From Saccoglossus kowalevskii (lineage: Eukaryota > Hemichordata > Enteropneusta > Harrimaniidae), in contig NW_003134343.1 in assembly GCF_000003605.2 (NCBI RefSeq), forward strand, positions 573,920 to 591,629: a DNA stretch of 17,710 nucleotides, in the 5' to 3' direction. Under the pieces are notes generated by a model that had not been told where the DNA came from, ran no database searches, and was given only the letters and a program-made list of their open reading frames with translations. Both the position numbers and the translations under genes were made by a program. This document shows positions 1 through 11,578 of the stretch, one piece after another; position 1 is the first letter of the stretch, and the number at the start of each line of letters is the position of its first letter.

Positions 1-1792
1 TCCTAACACTCATACTTACCTACATTGTAACTTTACTACTGACTAATGTTAATGTATATTTTTTTGTGATAAATAATATCCGAAGTAGGCCGTCAATTTA
101 AACAAAAGTTTGTTTTCTTTCTTCGACAATCAAATTTATTTCGAAAAGGTTGGTATCTTTACTTCTTAATGTTGTGACGTATCACTATGGCCCAACCACA
201 CTAGTAGTACGACCACGCGAATGAACAGAGTGGTTCAGAAAATAGCGGCGTTAATAGCGGCGTAGGCGCGTGCATATTGACGCTATGAGATATGTAACTC
301 GTGAGCCTTCATTTGTTCAAAGTATTTCGGACGTGGTTATGTAATCGGATTTAATGACAGCTTCTGTGGCTTACCCGGCTAATTAACTTTATCTTTGAGC
401 AATTGTTTTCTAGTTTGTTCTCCATTTAAGTATCATATGTTTGCGTGTGCAGGTATTTTTACCATTGAGTATCAGCCGATGGTTCCCACAGGAACATTGA
501 TGCATTTGATCCTTATTAACGAAACATGTATCATTTCCCATGTGCTGAGGCAACAGAGTACGATGAAGAACCCCACAATACGTGAGCAGCAGTTGAAATG
601 AAGCGATAAATGTTGAGCTTGGATGCCGAGTAAAACTATTTTGTTTATTTTTGGTTGTCATCAATCATGTTGGTTTCAGTTACAATTATAATTAACAGTT
701 AAAACAAGTCGGTCAGTTTATTGACTTCTTTATCCAATCCTTCGGACTTCAGGGTGCTGTGTACAACGATTAATATGATGTATCCCATCTGTTTCTTTGG
801 CGCCTGGTTTGTATATTATATCATGTAATGTTATGACATCATTTCATTAAAACTGATATAATGTAATCAGTAGACGACGAATGACGTAGGTATTAGTTCA
901 CTTGAGAATGAAAGATACAACGTCAATAGGTAATTGAAAATAATAATAAAGGATAAACATTAATTATAAAGTATAATGATTACAACTGAGCAACTGTTAG
1001 ACAATGCGTGTTTTTGTCTCTATTATGTAAACGCTTAATTAAATTATTGACTAATAGACGAGTTTCAGATTTTTTGGTTGCTTGGCTATCATGCCCATAA
1101 AAGGAAATCGAGTCGACGTAGATTCACTTCCGATCAGCAGAAATAAGCAGCATTAGTGGAAAATACTTACTATTCCTGCTTCAGTTTTGTCTAGATAATG
1201 GCCATTCTATATTATACATTTCCATGTTACCTTTGAAAGTTTGCGAAATTACCGTAAAAAATGAAACATATGTTTTTCATTCATATATATATATAATCAG
1301 ACAGAATACAATACATTTGGATAAAATAAAACATTTTCTTGGTATCCGTACGTATACTTGAAGGATACAATAATATATTGAGACAACATAACTGCATGTA
1401 TGTTCAACTTAATATAATGAGGCGAACGGGTTCCCAGGCGACCGGGTTTGTAAAATCGCTCTCCCCCTTTCTGTCGTAAGTTCGCTCAGTAACATAGCAA
1501 CCAGGGAACACGACCAGAAACTCTGCGGTGGTGAATATTGGTCACAGAGCTCATTTTCGGATAAATACGATTGAATGTTCGTAGAATGCATCTCACTTTC
1601 AAACTGGTATATTAGTTGAACAAACCATATTCATTTGTCTGGTTGTCAGTTAATTCATCGTTCTGGTTTCATTCTAGACACTGTTGCCATCAGTAGCGGA
1701 ATTGTCTTCAGTGAGTTATGTCGATAATGTAAATATATCTTTTGTAGTTTTCTGGTGCTCGTCGTATTCTGTCTGATTACATTAGCGACTCG
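1..1792. other. Non-coding stretch, no gene supported
   Basis: AT-rich DNA in which every frame is broken by frequent stops. The open frames of 60-84 codons at 395-664 (both strands) and 1409-1591 (minus) have no flanking splice pair, no recognisable domain and a length expected by chance at this base composition. A short (AT)n run lies at 1283-1295. The segment at about 1419-1545 is somewhat richer in G+C than its surroundings and may be a decayed repeat, but I cannot name it. Confidence 0.6.
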
Positions 1793-2115
1793 TAGGCTCG
1801 TTCGCAGTAGGTTAAAAACGATCACGGTTAACTAAAGCAACGGTAATAGGCTCGTTCGCAGTACGTTAAAAACGATCACGGTTAATTAAACTAACAGTTA
1901 TAGGCTCGTTTGCAGTGCGTTAAAAACAATCGCGGTTACCTAAACTAACGGTAAAAGGCTCGTTCGCAGTACGTTAAAAACGATTATGGTTAACTCAACT
2001 ATCGGTAATAGGCTCGTTCGCAGTGCGTTGAAATTAATCACGGTTAATTAAACTAACGGTAATGGCTCGTTCTCAGTGCGTTAAAAATGATTACGGTTAA
2101 CTAAACTAACGGTAG
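1793..2115. repeat. 54-bp minisatellite, six tandem copies
   Basis: Six head-to-tail copies begin at 1793, 1847, 1901, 1955, 2009 and 2063, so the spacing is exactly 54 bp at every step. The last copy lacks one base near its start. Each unit opens with a TAGGCTCGTTCGCAGT-like segment, continues with a RCGTTAAAAACGAT-like segment, and closes with CGGTTAACTAAACTAACGG. Copies differ mainly by point changes, many at CpG sites (CG to TG or CA), and indels are almost absent. Both flanks drop abruptly into unrelated sequence. It has no sustained open frame, so this is a non-coding minisatellite and not a peptide repeat. Confidence 0.95.
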
Positions 2116-2117
2116 TA

Positions 2118-2332
2118 GTGCAGATCAAGCAATTACATGGAGTATTAATGTCAGTAACTTTAAATGAAATTAACAGGCGTCATCGGGTAGCATTTGAGTT
2201 CACCGCACAAATAAGTTGCCACGATTCACTTGACATTGGTGTTGGAAGTACAAGTCAGGTGCCACCGACAGTATTAACAAACGAGATTGATTTTTTTAGA
2301 AATGTCCGGTTGAAATGAAGGTAATAAATAAA
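2118..2332 (+). other. Weak candidate: open frame ending at overlapping AATAAA signals
   Basis: An open frame begins immediately after the minisatellite and ends at the stop 2316-2318. Two overlapping AATAAA hexamers (2323-2328 and 2327-2332) follow within a few bases. No ATG in good context, no clear splice acceptor and no recognisable motif supports it. The predicted 66-residue product shows no signal peptide or domain. Given how often AATAAA occurs in AT-rich DNA, I treat this as probably coincidental. A terminal exon is the only alternative worth testing. Confidence 0.12.
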
Positions 2333-3313
2333 ACCCAAATGGATGTAAGAACAAATAAATTACCTACTCCCAAATATATGTCTGTGAAAACATCGAATTA
2401 GGAACTATATGTTGATAAAACAACCTTAAAACTTGTCGTCCATTATCTGCAATCTGTTTCTATGTATGGGCTGTACAATGGCGCATACCTTTATCGAAAC
2501 ACACTCTATTGATGTTTGTTTGCAGATTTCTAAGTGTTTTATCGTTCTGAACGTTTAAATCACAAAGCAAACAAAACATCGCAAGTACCCTTACGGCCCG
2601 GGAAAAGTCGTTCTTCTTATTTTGGAGTGCATATTTTCATGTGATCCGATGTTAGCGTGTACGTTCTTAGACATTCGTTCAAAAAACGACTGTCAATTGT
2701 TTGTTTGCTATTATTTTTCGCATATTACAATATAGTATGTTCTGTACAGGTTATTTTCAATTTCAAACAAGTGGCATGAGATCAGGTGACATCGACCTCG
2801 TCGGATATACGCATTTTTAGTTTTAGATTGATACGTCATAGGAACAGCTGGAAAACAGTCACCAAACAATTGTATCGTTCAAGGACTACATTTTTGAGAT
2901 CTATAATTTGGCTAGAAAACAAGAATTCAATGAATGAACGTAAGATGAGCGCATGTGGTCACGTGACATACTGTCTCATTCACTATCTCTCATTTGATAT
3001 TTGACAAACCTTGTATTTTTTTCAACAAAATAATTCGCATCACTTAAACTGCAATATAAGAACGGTCGGGTTTAAGTTTTCTATGTTGATGTTATATTAG
3101 ACAGAATAATGGGTTAGGTTAGGATTGTGTACGTTGAACGCTCCATATTTCTAGAAAAATAGTCTACAGCCTCTCTGCGAACATATGTGTTGTTTATCAT
3201 TCGCGGACAAGTAGAAAAAAATCGCCCGAATTTTCGTATGGCCGCGGTCTTGCTTCATAGCACCGGAGGGAAAACACAGTAAGAAACCATAGTACGTAAG
3301 CAAATAGCTTTAC
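2333..3313. other. Non-coding stretch, no gene supported
   Basis: AT-rich sequence with stops in all frames. The plus-strand open frame at 2786-3004 has no flanking splice signals and no recognisable features. The short GGGTTAGGTTAGG at about 3110-3122 is only about two telomere-like units, too short to call a telomeric repeat. Confidence 0.55.
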
Positions 3314-3476
3314 CTCCGGATATTTAATGAGCTCATCTGGGACAGAGCTTTTGTTATCAATGAGAGCATTGACAGCTTCAGAGACTACGCCTTCTGCGGC
3401 TATTGTTTTGTTCTTCCTTATAAGTGAGAGAATCACTAGCAAGCAGCAGACGTGTCCTCTGTCAGAAGATAGAGAG
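3314..3476 (-). CDS. Candidate internal exon of an unrecognised minus-strand gene
   Basis: Read on the minus strand, a pyrimidine-rich acceptor (TTTCTGTCTCTTCAG, ending at 3477) and a good donor (CCGGAG|GTAAAG, intron from 3313) bracket 163 nt that are open in one frame. The exon would begin in phase 2 and end in phase 0. The longer open frame around it runs from 3556 to 3197, the longest in the window, so openness alone is only mildly unusual. The encoded segment contains KNKTIAAEGVVSEAVNALID and ends DELIKYPE. It reads like soluble alpha-helical protein, preceded by a hydrophobic CCLLVILSLI stretch. I do not recognise a family. I found neither a preceding nor a following exon, so it could be a chance exon or a gene relic. 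The plus strand is also partly open here (3327-3512), which weakens the case. Confidence 0.3.
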
Positions 3477-6261
3477 CTGAAGAGACAGAAACTGGTTACA
3501 GTGATTCTGTAAATCATTCCAAGGCATTTCAGCTCAGTGTCATACGCAACCAACACGGGGTAAGTTTTTTACGTTTTACTTTTAGTCTCTGAATTGATTG
3601 ATTTAGAATGTGCAATGAGGATGCTGAAACTGTGATTAGGATTTTACAGTTATTTGTCGATTTTAGAGTATAAGATGATTATGATTTCGATGAACTCAAC
3701 CTAATATATCGTCCAAGTAAATATATTGCCTAATCTTTATATACTTTATTCGAAATTGTAACGCGGATGAATATAAAGATGTGTATGTTAGGTTTGTGTT
3801 TTATTAGTTAACGTCTCTAGTAGATTATATTTATTTTTTCGCGAGTGGCAGATGTACCCTGATTATTTGATGACCGTTCCTACTCTCGTTTAATATAGTG
3901 TCACAGCTAAAAATGATGATTACTAAGGCCGTGGTATTTTTTAACGTTTCGAGATTTGCGTTTGTTCCCCTAATTATTTACTGATTCTGCGGTATGCATG
4001 GACACCTTGATAGTTACAAACCTTAGCTGTCTAGTATATGTCAAGTATTTTTTTTAATCTAGTTTTCCCATCGTTAATCTCACTTTAATAGCGTGCTTAG
4101 GAGCTCATCCTCAACATTCAAATGGAAGAGTATCCGTCAGTTTTGTCAAAAATGTCGGTTACGCCCACCGTGGTTATTCTATTAAATATATACATGTATG
4201 TGGTTTAGTATAATATTTAAATAAACAGAGTTATTAATATTGTCAGTGTAATCTAGTGTGTACGTTATAATTTCACTAATGGGTTGTTAATAGTTAAATT
4301 TAATTGAATTCATTATGACTGATAGTAAAGCCGATTCACCATTGTACTGACTGACTGTGTGTGTCATTGACAGTTATACGTGACCTTTCATCAGTAGCAA
4401 AGAACAATCGAAAGGAAATTGTAGGAGAAATCAGTTATTTTGACAAAAACGTCAATTATGTATATTATACCATTATGCGCATCTTCAGCTGCACATCTTT
4501 GCTCGTGCAACGACTTGAAAAGTTCCTACACACTATTCGCATTAAGTATCGGATACCCATTGTCGGAGTAACGATGCAAGTCGATTGATTTACGGACCAA
4601 CTACCACCTTTTGATAGAAATTTCACATCACGTGTGAAGATATCAAACGCTTCAACTTGAGCGGATTATGAACACATAGCGTAAGGCTACTGAATATTCC
4701 CTCTCCAATCAAGCTGAAGATCAAAAGATCTTCCCTGTGTTCGACCAAGCGCACTGTCTTGCATCGGAATATAGTGAATAGTATATTTTCAAATTCGATT
4801 TGAAGGTGTAGAGAAACCACGGGAGACCAACGTGATAGTAATTCGTGAAGTATTTAAATTGTCGAACAGTCCGTGTTTTTTTATTACAAGGTTGATAATA
4901 CTTCTCCAATTTACTAGACTTCAAAATTATATAGAATACACGTCAAATAATCGACCATTATCACACAATCGGCGATTGTTTCTTCTCTCTTTCTCGCAAA
5001 ATGAAGTTTAACAACGAATTCACTGAGTTACCTTTATATGTAGTGCATTATATACGGTTCAGCGAAGGGAAAATTCATAATATAATCTCATCACTTCCTT
5101 ATTATTACTATTTATATTTAGCAAAACGAAAACTACGACATCTAGCTTGTTAAATGTTAACATTTTTACAAGTATAATTCATACAGAAGATATTTGAATT
5201 TTTTACTAAGAAGAAATTGATTATATCTCATATGTCATAAATATCGTATTTTTATTAAAGCTTCACGATGACCTTGCGTGGTTTTATTATCATCTCTCTG
5301 GGCATAACTAGCCGGGGAAACCATATTTAACAAACCGTGATGTCTACAAAAACTATGTTTAAATTTGAAATGCATAAAAAGATTGATGGCAATGTATACG
5401 TATACTCCTATTTCACATTCTATATCGTTTGAACTTTGTACATAATGATATATGATGATGTCATACCACAAATCAATCATGAGTACTATGAGACGGTTCG
5501 TTAAAACAATTTTAGGATTCGGCACGTACCGAATTAGGATTACCTTTCACGACAATGTAGGCATGACGAAATGCCAACTCAGGCTTTTCTATTTCGCTGA
5601 TCTTTCACCTGATTTTCAATTTCAAAAATACTTTTTTAATCTACTTCCTCTTCACTGTTCTACGTACAATGTAAAAAGTAGTAATTTATAGGTGTATGGG
5701 TTGCGCATAGATCCAGCAGTATACTAATACTAAATGGAAACCTGTAAAATGCTTCAATTGATTTTTCCATCAACACACATCGCTTAGAGTCTATCAGTTA
5801 AGTTGTTAAAATGAGATGGAATGATGAAAACTTATTGGCGGCTCACTTTCTCGCCAATTTATAGAGCAATCAATTTACCGTTAAAGACAGTTATTTGAAG
5901 TGGTTGTTGTCGTATATCACCTTCGTTAAATGGTTCAAGCGAAACGTGTTCCACATTACGTACAGATGCTCAGTACATACCGATTAGATAGCGCCAAAAA
6001 TCACTTAGAGTTTTACTAACATTTCCTGTAACCGGATCGTTTCGTATATTGAACATAATGAACCTGTCGCCGTATCGGGAATGCCTTTGCTATAAACGAC
6101 TGTTATAAACTATCCCTCCCCTACAACTATTTAAATATATCAGATGAATTTAGTTGTCTTCGTAATATGTCGATATGTTCTGTTTTTTTTAAATACTTCT
6201 TCATTTTCACGATGATTACAAATATAAAAATAATATCTTTCACCGTCTTTCCCTCACTTAG
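3477..6261. other. Non-coding stretch, no gene supported
   Basis: Intergenic or intronic DNA. Open frames at 4361-4588 (plus), 4623-4924 (minus), 5235-5525 (minus) and 5452-5691 (plus) are 65-96 codons long, about what chance gives here. Their products are of mixed, low-complexity character with no recognisable domain. The frame at 4361 does follow an acceptor-like TCATTGACAG (ending at 4373), but it has no donor and no nearby poly(A) signal after its stop. A GTAAGT donor-like site lies at 3560-3565 on the plus strand with no supported exon attached. Confidence 0.55.
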
Positions 6262-6332
6262 CTGCAAGGCGGTTATCTACATAATGGAGCATCTATGATG
6301 CGTCGAGTGGGACAGCACGCTGTGACTGACAG
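6262..6332 (+). CDS. Candidate short plus-strand exon in a GC-richer patch
   Basis: A strong pyrimidine tract and acceptor (CACCGTCTTTCCCTCACTTAG, AG at 6260-6261) precede 71 nt that end at a usable donor (GACAG|GTACTT, GT at 6333-6334). The frame starting at 6262 reads LQGGYLHNGASMMRRVGQHA and stays open beyond the donor to a TAG near 6418. If spliced to the acceptor at 13130, the frame would join in phase to the prohormone ATG. A one-in-three coincidence explains that as well. No homology is recognised, and no upstream exon was found. It may be a coding exon, a 5' untranslated exon, or chance. Confidence 0.18.
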
Positions 6333-6357
6333 GTACTTGTCAGCCCTTGGGCCACTC
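6305..6357. repeat. Nested inverted repeats able to form a three-way junction
   Basis: An outer pair GAGTGG (6305-6310) and CCACTC (6352-6357) encloses two further self-complementary segments. ACAGC/GCTGT lies at 6312-6323 with a 2-nt centre. CTGACAGGTACTTGTCAG at 6326-6343 is palindromic except at two central positions that could pair as G-T in RNA. The arrangement would fold as a multibranched cruciform or RNA. It overlaps the candidate exon and its donor. Short stems arise by chance, so function is unproven. Confidence 0.3.
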
Positions 6358-9300
6358 CGTATCATTACCAATTCCCACTGCGTTGCGTTCCCTCCTGTAT
6401 ATTACATTATTCATGATTAGCCACTCGCTGTGGATGTGGTGGTATGTTTCATTCAAGCACGACTGTAATCAGTAATGTACGGACCTTTCTATCGAATCCT
6501 AAAACGCGCTCTAGAGAGACCTCTAATCACTCAGTTTGATAAGATAATCTGGATTTGATATGAGATTTGTCATCGCCTCAGGTGTATTGAATGGACAAGG
6601 GTAGCAAGTTGTGAATGGCTTAACACCGTCCAACAATATAGAGACTTGCACCGTTAGGACATCGCGGCGTCAATCTGCTGAGTTAGTCATTTGTTGAACA
6701 AATATCTTGAGATTTCCAGCTGACTGCCGCTTCTCATCTCGAACACATGTTTACGGCAGGATAATGTCATTGTCAACCAGAGTTATTCAAGTTTCGTTCC
6801 ATGTCAAACAGCATAGAGGTCGCGATTTGTAAACCCCTATAATTAAATTTTTCCGTTTGTTTTATAAAAAAAAACAATGACAAATTCCTAACCATTGCTA
6901 TATACATGCATATTGACTTCAATAATTAACATTTTACGAGCAAGAACAATTCTATGTATCAATTCTTAAATTTGTTGGCTAAATATTTTGAAAAAAAAAA
7001 CACATCCACGTTTACGTTAAACATTTAGTGGCAAATTATCGGAAATATATTCACAATATTAACAATATATGTAATAATAAATTTGTATCTTTTGAAGAAA
7101 AAAATTTTCTTCTGTCAAAAAAACTGGAAAAAACACGTTGTCATTGGTTATTGTCCATAATTACATGTCTACATGGTAGTAATTTAATGTCCGACGGTGA
7201 TCAATAAAAATAAATAAAAATCAACTTCATTCAGGAAAAGACCTGTAATAATATAACGATACAAGGGAAAGTTGAACACACCATAATTGGGTAGCCAGCT
7301 GGCTCTCATTAGTGCAACAAACTCAATCAGAACAAAAATCACTGTCAAAATGAAAGAAGTAAAAGTGATGATTTTAAATATTTCATGTGACATACAAAAA
7401 CACATGCATGATTTAAGCATCAGATAACGTGTCACGCTTAGCGGCAAAGACTACAAAGCGTGTATCGCAGAAAGCAGTTACCAAGATAGCGTTACATAAG
7501 TAACGGGTTTAATTTTATATGAAGCAAATATAAATTAAATAGAAGGTATGTACACACAATCATTAGTGACATCTTGTTTTATTGAGTCAGTTTATTAAAT
7601 ATGTCGAGGTCACATTAATCGATGTTAACTATTTAAACAAAATGCGAGTTTTTTAATTGACCCGTAACGTTTATGGCGCGAATCGATTGATTCAATGCAG
7701 TGATCCACTGATATTTCGCGTAAGTACGAATTTGAGGCATATCATACGTCTTTGCAGATACGTTATAATAGTGTATTATACACAACTTATGCCAACAAAG
7801 TGTGTGTATGTATGTGTTTTGTGCTGACTGTTTGATCGGCAATGTTTTTATGGAAGGCATATTAGACAGAAATAGACTACACTAAATGCATTTTCAAATC
7901 GACTAAACCGCTACTGTGACGAAACTTTTTAAATTGACTTTAGGAAATCAACCGATCAGTCAATCAATAACTCTCCATTTGTCATGTCACCATAGAATTC
8001 CAGAATTTGACATTACCGGAATGTATATATAATGTAGCTGTCGATGACAATTAATTGTATTCATCTAATTACACAAAGTAATTAAGAGCTGTCCATATAT
8101 ATTAATTGACCAGTTCTTTGAAAATATATGTATATATCGATCTCCCGGATTGTCAGTACCAATGTGTACAATGAACCACGCAGATTGTAGTAGTAACAAC
8201 AAGGTTCTTGCGCAAATTATTGCAAATAGTATGCCAATTAAGAAAATACTAAATTCCAGCCCATTTTAGTTGTGAAATAGTGTTCGCAAAGTGGTATGAC
8301 GATTCAGTAATTTTCAGTTCACAATTTGCCGAAAATGGGATCGTTATAATATTATTGTTTCAGACTGCAATCGATATTTAAAAGCGTGAATGAAGATACA
8401 TATATTGACAAAGCACGTGAGATGTTTGATAATATATATCATCAAACATAGAGGCCTATATTTTCTGTAAAACACTCAGTAACGCCATTATGTGCGATTA
8501 CCACTAATGTACTACATGCACCAATTCTACGGTATTGCATTAGATATTCAGAGGTTGGTCATATCAACATTTACAACTACATCAGCGACAAAAAAACATG
8601 TCTGAAACTAATTAAGGTTTCCACAGACAGAGCCAAGCCAATTTAACACTAATTTATTCGCATTGGTTTGTTGCTAAGGTAATCGATTAGGCATATACAT
8701 TATCAAGTGGCGATCAACAACTGTCGCTCCATGTAGTGCATTACAGTGTGTAACACGTACAGGAACATTCATTTGTTCGAAGCTTAACGCAACTAGACTG
8801 TCACCTGACTAATATCAATGAGTCTCTCTCGCTATTTTGTTTTGCTAAATTCAATACATATTTAACGAACAGGTGTTGTCATTATCCCATGCGACTCACG
8901 TAGAATATCCCCGGGAAGCACAACAACCGCCCAGAGGCAGACGTTTCTGAATTGAAATTTTCCGTTCCGGTTGAGATAATGGATCAGGAAATGCCGTGAT
9001 TGCCTTTTCTCCTTTGTTTCCGACGTATTCTTTCACGCATTTCACTATTTGTCGAGATATATTTCCAACAAGAGTATATGTTTTTGTTATTTGACTATCA
9101 ATGTTCAGGAAAATGATTTTTCAAATTAGGTTTGTTTATAGATGTTATGATATGTTTATTAAATTTTTGACTTGTCATTAATATACAATTTATATAATCA
9201 GTATATTATATAGATATGTCTGCAAACATTACAATGAATAATCTTCATTCTAAGTCACGACCCTAACTAGAGAGTAATGATTTTACGTTTATCGGCAAAT

Positions 9301-11523
9301 ATACTTTAAGAAAACATGGATGTCGGCTTTCAATTATACGCAATGCAATGGATGGATGGTAATCCCCTGGAATTAAGTAAATATCTCCTGCTCTTTTTTT
9401 TGTCAAAATAACTGAATTAACCGTCGCGACAGTAACGTGATCCTGGATTATAAGCTTTTTCAAGGAGATAATTGTACTCCAAATTAGGTCATTAATAAAG
9501 AAAAGAAAGGAATACATGCCACTAACATTTTGAAGGAATATATTTTACGGATGCTCCTGGCTTTACTATTTTTAATTAGAGATGAAAAGTATGACATTTC
9601 TATTATGTAAATCGCAACATTATTTAAACTTTAGGGAACCATAGTATTGAATGTCACTTGAAAAATACTTTGCTCATCGCTGTAAAATTTGTATTCGTGT
9701 TCTCTCGTATCCATCGATTCATTCTTAAATGTTATTTTCAGCGAGTGAGTTTCCTTCGTACATAATGCACTTGATTCCGTTGGGTGACATTCAAAAGCGT
9801 CCAACCCTCATAAAAAGACAAACTACACGTAGCCATTACTGTATTTTACTTCAGTTCTAATTGCCGTTCAGAGTCAGCATTGATCAAGCATATCGCGGAT
9901 CCTCGGGGTAGTAGATGTACATTAATATGCCCATCGGCTAAAAAAACTCATATACCGAATAAATGAATAAGCAAGGCCCCAATAATATCTCTTAAGTTAA
10001 ACATATCTGATATGAGTAGCTATGTCAAAATAAAACACATAATGCATTACAATTGAATTCATTTTTCAATACTTTAAATAGAAGATGAGATAAATAAATA
10101 AGTATTGACTGGCACGCCGATTTCTGATTTGAAACAGATGACAGTGTGCAATACGGTTCATATGTAAAGTCACTGGAGTTTTTAATTGAAGCATCAGGTG
10201 GGTTCTTAGCTAAATTATGTTTGATCACCACCGTTCCGTTCCTGAAAAGCATGATGCTCTTTTCATTAGAAACCCTATACGTAAATACACTAGCATCGAC
10301 GTATTTGCAGAATTAAATATTTGCATGTGCGTTAACTATTGTGAAACAGAGATGATACGAATTCTAAACTAGAACGTTAGCTATCTAAATTCAATGCGTT
10401 CCCATAAGCACGCTAACACATAGTACACATTTAAGTGAGATTGTTAGTAGTCAAGCGTACACAATTAGTGTTCGTTTCTTCTAGGCTAACATATAATCGT
10501 CCTTATTGCCTGACCAATACACACACTGTGTTGCATTTCCTTTATAATGCCCACAGTAAAACCAAGAGTTTGGACCTACAGGTGATCAGACTGCCATGTC
10601 AATGTTAGATTAATAATACAATTTTTACGTGTTAACTTCAGATCTATTTCTGTACAGACAATACATACGAACTGTAATTTCACTAAAGTTAAAAAACGTT
10701 ATAATTACTATCCCCAATCCGCCAACGTTAACCAGCTGAAATAAACAAATCATGACTTGTCAGACCGCCTATTTCCAACGATTTGAATATTGCGTTGGTG
10801 TCGTTATAATGAGGATAAGTTATTACATATTCATGAGAATCATGTATCGTTATCAAGCAGTTAGTATATTTCACCATTCAGTCGACAGTTGATCACATGC
10901 GAGAGGGTGCAACTTTAAACGTGGTCTCATCTAAGTGATTTATATAGGGTAAGGATATTAATTTGATCAATTGTCATTGAGAGATATACTTACATGTTGA
11001 TTCTGATGCGCTCAACAACAATTATAACAAAGTTAATTAGTAATATTGTGCATATTTCTTATGTACATCTTTTAGCTAGAGTAGATTTTTAGACACTTAC
11101 AATGCTGGTTGAATGTATTGTATTTTTATATATTGCGATATATATGTTGACCATCATTTTAAAAGCAAACTCAATAGAAATATTTATCAATTGTTGTATA
11201 TTGTAACTTAAGTCAGGACGGAAATAGGGTGTGACGAGCTCTGCAAGCCATATTTAAACACGATGTACAAGACCCAGATATTAGGGAACTAATTCCAGTG
11301 GCAGATAATGTTTCCGAACACTGATACCATAAATGTGATGTAATCTCTGGTTGTAGTGAAGAGCGCAGAAACATTATACCAGCTGGATTGATAATGAATG
11401 CTCTTTGTATTATCTCTGAACATCTTGTCGATGAATTGATGAATTTGTGCGTTCTTAAGTGACACTTAAATTAAATATATTGCATATGTATATGCGTGTT
11501 CTTTTTAATATTTTGTGTGTGCT
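6358..11523. other. Long non-coding stretch, no gene supported
   Basis: About 5 kb without a supported gene. The part up to about 6800 is richer in G+C and CpG than the rest and could hold regulatory DNA. Minus-strand open frames at 7184-7447 (hydrophobic), 7633-7860, 9263-9517 and 10025-10252 are 75-87 codons long and have no convincing splice pair or domain. Small perfect inverted repeats occur at 7094-7112 (8-bp arms) and 8422-8449 (9-bp arms), as expected now and then in AT-rich DNA. No tRNA, rRNA or transposase-like sequence was recognised. Confidence 0.55.
8422..8449. repeat. Perfect 9-bp inverted repeat
   Basis: ATGTTTGAT at 8422-8430 and its exact complement ATCAAACAT at 8441-8449 flank an AT-rich 10-nt spacer. 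This would form a compact hairpin. No adjoining gene or transposon ends were seen, so it is recorded as a structural feature only. Confidence 0.4.
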
Positions 11524-11577
11524 GTTTTTTTTGTTTGTTTTTTGTTTTTTTTGTTATTTTTTTGTTTTTGTTTTTTA
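11524..11577 (+). repeat. T-rich tract interrupted by single G's (A-rich on minus strand)
   Basis: About 54 nt of T-runs separated by single G's, with one A, ending TTTTTTAG. On the minus strand this is an A-rich tail of CAAAA-like units. That resembles the 3' tail of a retroposed element whose body would lie at higher coordinates. I saw no target-site duplication and no recognisable element body, so simple low-complexity expansion is equally likely. As plus-strand sequence it would also make a strong polypyrimidine tract and acceptor (AG at 11577-11578). Confidence 0.75.
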
Positions 11578-11578
11578 G

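Noticed and set aside
1793-2115. CRISPR-like array
   Set aside because: The whole 54-bp unit repeats; there are no unique spacers between short repeats, and the DNA is eukaryotic.
3110-3122. Telomere-like GGGTTAGGTTAGG
   Set aside because: Only about two units, with no array around them.
7184-7447. Hydrophobic minus-strand frame that could be a membrane protein
   Set aside because: Hydrophobic residues follow from T-rich sequence. An acceptor-like site sits inside the frame, and no receptor or channel motif is visible.
9263-9517. Minus-strand frame containing ESRHPC, superficially like a MutS-type motif
   Set aside because: No other mismatch-repair motif is nearby, there is no flanking splice pair, and the length is within chance expectation.
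11221-11300. Short frame with CDELCKPYL, resembling a peptide
   Set aside because: Only about 25 codons between stops, with no good splice sites or start. Probably chance.
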